In this document: piece after piece, positions 5,201-6,149 of the stretch
Layout: each line of letters begins with the position of its first letter
Numbering within the stretch: the first letter of the stretch is position 1
Origin: Candidatus Uhrbacteria bacterium RIFCSPLOWO2_02_FULL_48_12
Lineage (GTDB): Bacteria > Patescibacteriota > Patescibacteriia > GWA2-46-9
Assembly: GCA_001791425.1 (NCBI GenBank)
Contig: MGEP01000029.1
Coordinates: 10,057-16,205 of the forward strand
Reading direction: 5' to 3'
Length of the DNA stretch: 6,149 nucleotides
The notes under the pieces: model-generated
Database searches by the model: none
What the model saw: only the letters and a program-made list of their open reading frames with translations
Told to the model about the DNA's origin: nothing
Made by a program: the position numbers and the translations under genes

Positions 5201-6149
5201 ACAGATATGTTACTGTATTGCGGCGGTGTTGAGTCTTGAGGATCAGAGGTCGTGGTAAAACTACAGCTTGACGAAGAACAAGAAAAATTCGTTCCACCCG
5301 CCAAGGGCTGTTCCGTGCTTGGCGCTGCCCCAGTGCCTTCGCCAGCCGTTGAATTCAACCTAAAATAATAAGCGGTCAGAGGCGCCAGACTGGCGACTGC
5401 CACAGTGTGATTACGCACCGAATCGCGCTGTCCAATGTAAGTGGAAGTTACTCCCAGTCCCGCGTCTGTCCCATAAGAAACGAATGAATCAGAATCTAAA
5501 TCAGTGTTCCATGTAAATGTCGCGCTATTGTGGGTGAAGCTGACGCCAACAGCGGAAATCTGCGGCTTCACTACCGGCGGCGGAGTAAGCGTTGTAAACT
5601 GAAAATCAACTCCGGTTTCGCTGTTTTTTGTGCCCGGTGTATTATTGCCCGGCGCCGTGGAGCGCACTTCGTAATAATAATGCGTTCCTGATTGCAAACC
5701 AACTAATGTTACCGAATGCCCATCCTGCCCGCTCGTTGAGCAACCTGCCGTATTTCCCACACTACAAACAACGCCTTGCGCTGGATAGCCGTCATACGTC
5801 AGAGGTTTACTGGATGTGGCCGCGTAAACAACCCTTGAGTCGCTGGCTATGTCTGTATCCCAGGTAATCGTTACGGAGTTCGTGCTTTCCTGGGCCTTCT
5901 GAACATTGGTTATCACTGGCGGCGGAGGCGGCGGCGCACCCGTGGTTGATGGCGTTACTGGCCCAGCGCTCGCCACCATAGAGAGATTACCCATGTTGTC
6001 TTCAACAACTATCTCGTAATTGTAGCTGGCGCCGTTGGCCACACTACTGTCAACATAGCTTGTTCTTGACGCTTTATCCGGTTCATCAAGCGTTGAACCA
6101 CTGGTGTTTGGTTGAGCCGGCGCGATGGCGCGATAAATTTTAAATTTAG
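2290..6149 (-). CDS. Giant Fn3-like-repeat surface protein, 5' end outside window
   Basis: The frame is open from the right edge to a TGA at 2290-2292, giving 1285 visible residues. The GTG at 6042 is not the start: the 35 residues before it (KFKIYRAIAP onward) already read as the second half of an Fn3 domain. After a Pro-rich linker (six prolines in a row near 5919-5936) come ten Fn3-like units sharing a core T-x-T/S-W-x-T-D/N, then S-x-V-x-Y, H-x-V-x-L, Y-Y-Y/F-x-V and a closing F-x-T. This pattern also occurs in the N-terminal domain of purple acid phosphatases. The units contain many Asn/Ser/Thr and all eight cysteines come in close pairs, pointing to an extracellular location. There is no LPXTG, no C-terminal membrane segment and no catalytic domain in the visible part; a signal peptide would lie off the edge. 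The likely role is adhesion or cell-envelope structure, by inference. It lies 577 bp upstream of pyrB on the same strand and is probably a separate unit. Confidence 0.9.
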   Translation of the reverse strand, partial: KFKIYRAIAPAQPNTSGSTLDEPDKASRTSYVDSSVANGASYNYEIVVEDNMGNLSMVASAGPVTPSTTGAPPPPPPVITNVQKAQESTNSVTITWDTDIASDSRVVYAATSSKPLTYDGYPAQGVVCSVGNTAGCSTSGQDGHSVTLVGLQSGTHYYYEVRSTAPGNNTPGTKNSETGVDFQFTTLTPPPVVKPQISAVGVSFTHNSATFTWNTDLDSDSFVSYGTDAGLGVTSTYIGQRDSVRNHTVAVASLAPLTAYYFRLNSTAGEGTGAAPSTEQPLAGGTNFSCSSSSCSFTTTSDPQDSTPPQYSNISVSNILYNTATITWNTDEPATGFVEFWKVGDTLHRFWPPAAGSLVPSHSVQLPFDLEPETDYSYKVISADSSNNSVPSTEQPPFKTIAAPSTVTPPVFTGPTIRHDTITATTATIYFRTDQPTDAAILYSKNDQSYDEQQVFAELVADHTVTLLNLTPGTTYYYKIKATNSSGLFTESTDCGGLLCFFTTLASNSPVPQVVVGSVSVKNVGTNQATISWRTSQPGNSLVEFGFAIDTNGAPLYGRTFGYVTDNTADHEVILPDDLLSNKIYFFRVRTRDVYNQLVVYPGTADVSAFDPSTCPPTLDERNPCFKTIISDQIMISESAAPPIISGVGVLLVTNVKAVIGWSTDKLADSEVNYGLSTSYGVTVKSADAQNNPMYTRTHAVTLEGLQASTPYYFKVASTSLLPQDLRDEKDNGGQGYTFKTNAGIGAGDLTQAEFDQLQQRLSGLEGKEGAGTLTDAEKRELEQLRERLSQGPIKNDTSPPIIADVQASNITETTADVIWNTNEQATSIVRFGEDDAYGRLAGDTNILTTSHKVDLKRLDPGTEYHYQVVSYDREGNGASSGDNTFKTKGVKGEKTEENTEEGKDKKGQKDKKGQDEIDEAIKKIQELSKDKKISVEKIIDLLKDFSEEDVSKILSSLGMQLVSPPKFVGSMPKVEVTTTSATISWQTDKEADSRVAYASEGNFKPNQDDPYVTEAGDAQTFTTDHEVIIIGLESNTVYHYQLRSRERAGRTARSIDRTFKTLPMKPEITNARVAKSTENEVTLTWKTNVPTKSTIEYTNLKTKNKRSQGDPQFVTIHQFTLSALEPDSRFSAVIRAEDEAGLTAASGDLGFATVRDTVAPEITQVRTNVTFLPGKSEYAQAIITWRTNEPASSQVLYEEGITQSPNLKNSSPETAEYLLNHVVVLNKLRAATVYRFRVVSADPAGNKAVSRDFTLLTPQKKETVLEIIIKNFEDTFGFLKSFGR
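2293..2373 (-). other. C-terminal tail of the giant protein
   Basis: The final 27 residues follow the last Fn3-like unit: a charged stretch (PQKKE), then an amphipathic hydrophobic/aromatic segment (VLEIIIKNFEDTFGFLKSFGR). It is too short and too charged for a transmembrane anchor and lacks LPXTG or a PEP-CTERM-like motif. A short helical sorting or docking tail is possible but unproven. Confidence 0.5.
3256..3483 (-). other. Charged linker plus helical segment between units 7 and 8
   Basis: About 76 residues. The first third is almost entirely Lys, Glu, Gly, Asp and Gln, with KDKKGQ twice in tandem, and is probably disordered or a single charged helix. It is followed by an amphipathic helical stretch with IDEAIKKIQELSKD, VEKIIDLLKDF and EEDVSKILSSLGM, which looks like a small two- or three-helix module. 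No family is recognised. Confidence 0.6.
3403..3435. repeat. 18-bp tandem duplication coding KDKKGQ twice
   Basis: The 15-mer TTGTCCTTTCTTGTC occurs at 3403-3417 and again at 3421-3435, an 18-bp period that matches two hexapeptides in the charged linker. Near-identity at the DNA level, unlike the diverged Fn3 units, suggests a recent slippage duplication and a length-variable site. Confidence 0.75.
3751..3924 (-). other. Helical insert between Fn3-like units 6 and 7
   Basis: About 58 residues, rich in Leu, Gln, Glu and Arg, predicted by eye to form two amphipathic helices. The insert is an internal duplication: LTQAEFDQLQQRLSGLEG is followed by LTDAEKRELEQLRERLSQ, separated by a Gly-rich turn. 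It could form a helical hairpin or an oligomerising coiled coil within the otherwise beta-sandwich chain. Confidence 0.6.

Larger units (their letters stand above)
2374..5916 (-). repeat. Array of ten Fn3-like domains inside the giant protein
   Basis: Approximate units, N- to C-terminal: 1, 5916-5587; 2, 5565-5248; 3, 5223-4948; 4, 4920-4633; 5, 4614-4264; 6, 4224-3925; 7, 3750-3484; 8, 3255-2962; 9, 2949-2683; 10, 2667-2374. Lengths are about 89-117 residues. Sequence between units is strongly diverged: the core reads ITWDTDIASDS in unit 1, ISWRTSQPGNS in 5, VIWNTNEQATS in 7 and ITWRTNEPASS in 10. This looks like old duplications under selection for fold, not a recent tandem amplification. 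Boundaries were set at the P-x-I/V start and the F-x-T end by eye. Confidence 0.8.

Noticed and set aside
2290..6042. GTG at 6042 as the true start of the giant protein
   Set aside because: The frame continues upstream to the window edge and those 35 residues complete an Fn3-like domain, so the start must be outside the window.

Overview
The window looks like a piece of a small-genome bacterium. Its genes are the 3' half of gatB, a complete pyrB, and most of one very large, apparently exported protein built from fibronectin-III-like repeats. GatB (tRNA-dependent amidotransferase) marks it as bacterial. Both minus-strand genes end in TGA, so TGA is a normal stop; this argues against the groups that recode it (mycoplasmas, Gracilibacteria/Absconditabacteria). 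Long Fn3-repeat proteins with charged helical linkers next to housekeeping genes fit Patescibacteria (CPR, Parcubacteria-like), but that placement is an inference from gene style, not from a marker gene.

Layout, left to right. 1-708 (+) is the C-terminal half of GatB, running in from outside the window. A 60-bp convergent gap holds a perfect 10-bp hairpin whose T-rich side serves the minus strand. 769-1713 (-) is pyrB, with all expected active-site motifs, a strong Shine-Dalgarno site, and a sigma70-type promoter at 1803-1831 that gives a leader of roughly 80 nt. 1832-2289 carries no convincing gene but is packed with inverted repeats. The part at 1931-2043 looks like a transposase-less IS200/IS605-type element or omegaRNA-like 3' end, read on the minus strand. 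2290-6149 (-) is a giant repeat protein of at least 1285 residues whose N-terminus lies beyond the right edge.

The genes do not form a pathway. GatB serves protein synthesis (Gln-tRNA/Asn-tRNA formation), PyrB makes carbamoyl-aspartate for pyrimidines, and the repeat protein is probably a cell-surface adhesin or structural protein. The most interesting parts are the hairpin-dense intergenic region and the architecture of the giant protein: ten complete Fn3-like units, cysteines only in close pairs and only in the N-terminal part, two helical inserts around unit 7, and a short hydrophobic/aromatic C-terminal tail in place of a recognisable anchor.
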